This document shows, piece by piece, positions 33,483-34,265 of a stretch of DNA of 34,265 bases. How positions within the stretch are numbered: position 1 is the stretch's first letter; each line of letters starts with the position of its first letter. A model generated the notes under the pieces. That model had not been told where the DNA came from and did no database searches. It worked only from the letters and a program-made list of their open reading frames with translations. The stretch comes from an uncultured Bacteroidota bacterium (GTDB lineage Bacteria; Bacteroidota; Bacteroidia; Chitinophagales; Chitinophagaceae): the NCBI GenBank assembly GCA_903831935.1, contig CAIKZP010000087.1, forward strand, positions 1 to 34,265. Reading direction: 5' to 3'. Both the position numbers and the translations under genes were made by a program.

Positions 33483-33845
33483 ATGTCAAAAAAAAATAAA
33501 CCCGATAGTAGAGGATTCGTATTTAGTACAGACCCAAATTTTTCATTTGAGTCGGCCGATGAAATATTAGAAACACTTGCGCCAGCCCAACAAAAATTAC
33601 GCATTCGTTTAGAAACCAAACACCGTGCAGGAAAGGCGGTTACTTTAATTACAGGATTTATTGGCACCAATGAAGACCTTGAAATTCTTGGCAAGCAATT
33701 AAAAAATTTTTGTGGAACAGGTGGGTCTGCTAAGGAGGCAGAAATTATTGTTCAAGGAGACCAACGCACAAAAATACTTCCTTGGTTATTGAAAAACGGA
33801 TACACTCTCAGCAACTGCACCACTAAATTAATAGTCGATTTCTAA
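33483..33845 (+). CDS. SUI1/eIF1-like translation factor (YciH family)
   Basis: A 120-residue protein with a C-terminal SUI1 domain (about residues 40-115: LRIRLETKHRAGKAVTLITGFIG, EDLEILGKQLKNFCGTGGSAKEAEIIVQGD, KILPWLLKNGY). This is the fold of eukaryotic/archaeal initiation factor 1 and bacterial YciH. The N-terminus KPDSRGFVFSTDPNF is the usual Bacteroidota form. YciH can affect start-site selection in vitro, but its role in bacteria is not settled. It overlaps the convergent dnaX gene tail-to-tail by 18 bases. Its own -7 element suggests separate expression from nadC. Confidence 0.9.
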   Translation: MSKKNKPDSRGFVFSTDPNFSFESADEILETLAPAQQKLRIRLETKHRAGKAVTLITGFIGTNEDLEILGKQLKNFCGTGGSAKEAEIIVQGDQRTKILPWLLKNGYTLSNCTTKLIVDF

Positions 33846-34265
33846 TTTCAATTTTTCTTTGAGTGCTTTTACAAGTGGGTATTGCTCGGCTATTCGCTCG
33901 TATTTTTGACGGCTATTCATGCGCAAATGTGCGGGCACTTCTTCCATTTCTCCTGCATCTACCAAAACCGTAAAAGCAATGGTTCTGTTATTGAATGCTT
34001 TTTGCAAATGGTCTATCAGCACCATTCGCTCTTGCTCCACAAATTTTTGAGAAGTAAGTGAAGAAATAGTTACTGTAAAATGAATATCATCTTCAATAGC
34101 CAATTTGGCAATTTTAAAAGTGCCAGCAGAAGAGTGTTTAAGCTGTTGTTCTAATATTTTGGTGTAACTCTCCCAACAAGATCTAAGCTTATCCATGTTT
34201 AATACTTCTGCCTCTTTCACTTCCTCAATTGCATATTGGTCGCCATATTTTTCACGCAATGCATC
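33828..34265 (-). CDS. dnaX: DNA polymerase III subunit gamma/tau, C-terminal part (cut by window edge)
   Basis: An open frame runs from the right edge of the window to a stop at 33828, giving about 145 residues of a larger protein. No start is in the window: the apparent start near 34259 is an internal leucine codon (TTG) and the frame continues upstream of it. The sequence, with LDMDKL-like VLNMDKLRSCWESYTKILEQQLKHSSAGTFKIAKLAIEDDIHFTVTI split across its middle and ending in HLRMNSRQKYERIAEQYPLVKALKEKLKLEIDY, resembles the C-terminal domain of Bacteroidota gamma/tau clamp-loader subunits, which binds the replicase. The identification rests on this domain only, because the ATPase part is outside the window. 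Confidence 0.75.
   Translation of the reverse strand, partial: DALREKYGDQYAIEEVKEAEVLNMDKLRSCWESYTKILEQQLKHSSAGTFKIAKLAIEDDIHFTVTISSLTSQKFVEQERMVLIDHLQKAFNNRTIAFTVLVDAGEMEEVPAHLRMNSRQKYERIAEQYPLVKALKEKLKLEIDY

Overview
The window reads as chromosomal DNA of an AT-rich member of the Bacteroidota, most like the Chitinophagia/Sphingobacteriia branch. Support comes from a complete gldKLMN type IX secretion/gliding core, a Bacteroidota-type HemD beside a DUF4271 membrane protein, a DUF4783 protein, and repeated TAnnTTTG -7 promoter elements. Genes lie close together. No gap exceeds 300 bases, and I saw no rRNA, tRNA, CRISPR array, transposase or prophage gene.

Layout. 70-2364 (minus): a phosphohistidine phosphatase, a MarC membrane protein, a DPM1-like glycosyltransferase and a DUF2304 membrane partner, packed as one operon; positions 1-69 show nothing. 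2497-5028 (plus): an APC amino-acid permease joined without a gap to a PLP-dependent sulfur amino-acid enzyme. 5113-8957 (plus): a TolC outer-membrane channel, a HlyD/MacA-type adaptor and GpsA. 8973-10100 (minus): the heme chaperone HemW, divergent from DUF4271 and HemD (10212-12001), followed by a YyaL/DUF255 protein. 14390-19167 (plus): gldK, gldL, gldM and gldN, closed by a strong terminator.

19352-23884 (minus): an ECF sigma factor, a trans-envelope anti-sigma/beta-barrel protein, an unrecognised lipoprotein and UvrC. 24119-27467 (plus): a small unrecognised protein, a TonB-dependent receptor and a DUF2721 protein, behind a promoter that sits inside an inverted repeat. 27566-32052 (minus): GpmI, a membrane-anchored haem-binding protein, EngB and an ABC exporter. 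32157-33845 (plus): DUF4783, NadC and a SUI1/eIF1-like protein. The window ends in the C-terminal part of DnaX on the minus strand.

Most genes are conserved housekeeping. The parts that most deserve a second look are the sigma factor with its two-membrane anti-sigma candidate, the palindrome around the TonB-receptor promoter with its small companion gene, the DUF2304/GT2 pair that resembles DPM3/DPM1, and a set of genes whose -7 element ends only 4-6 bases before the start codon, which predicts leaderless mRNAs. Several starts were moved inward from weak TTG/GTG codons to ATG codons that better match signal peptides or family N-termini. For DUF4271 and the small protein at 24119, TTG appears to be the real start.
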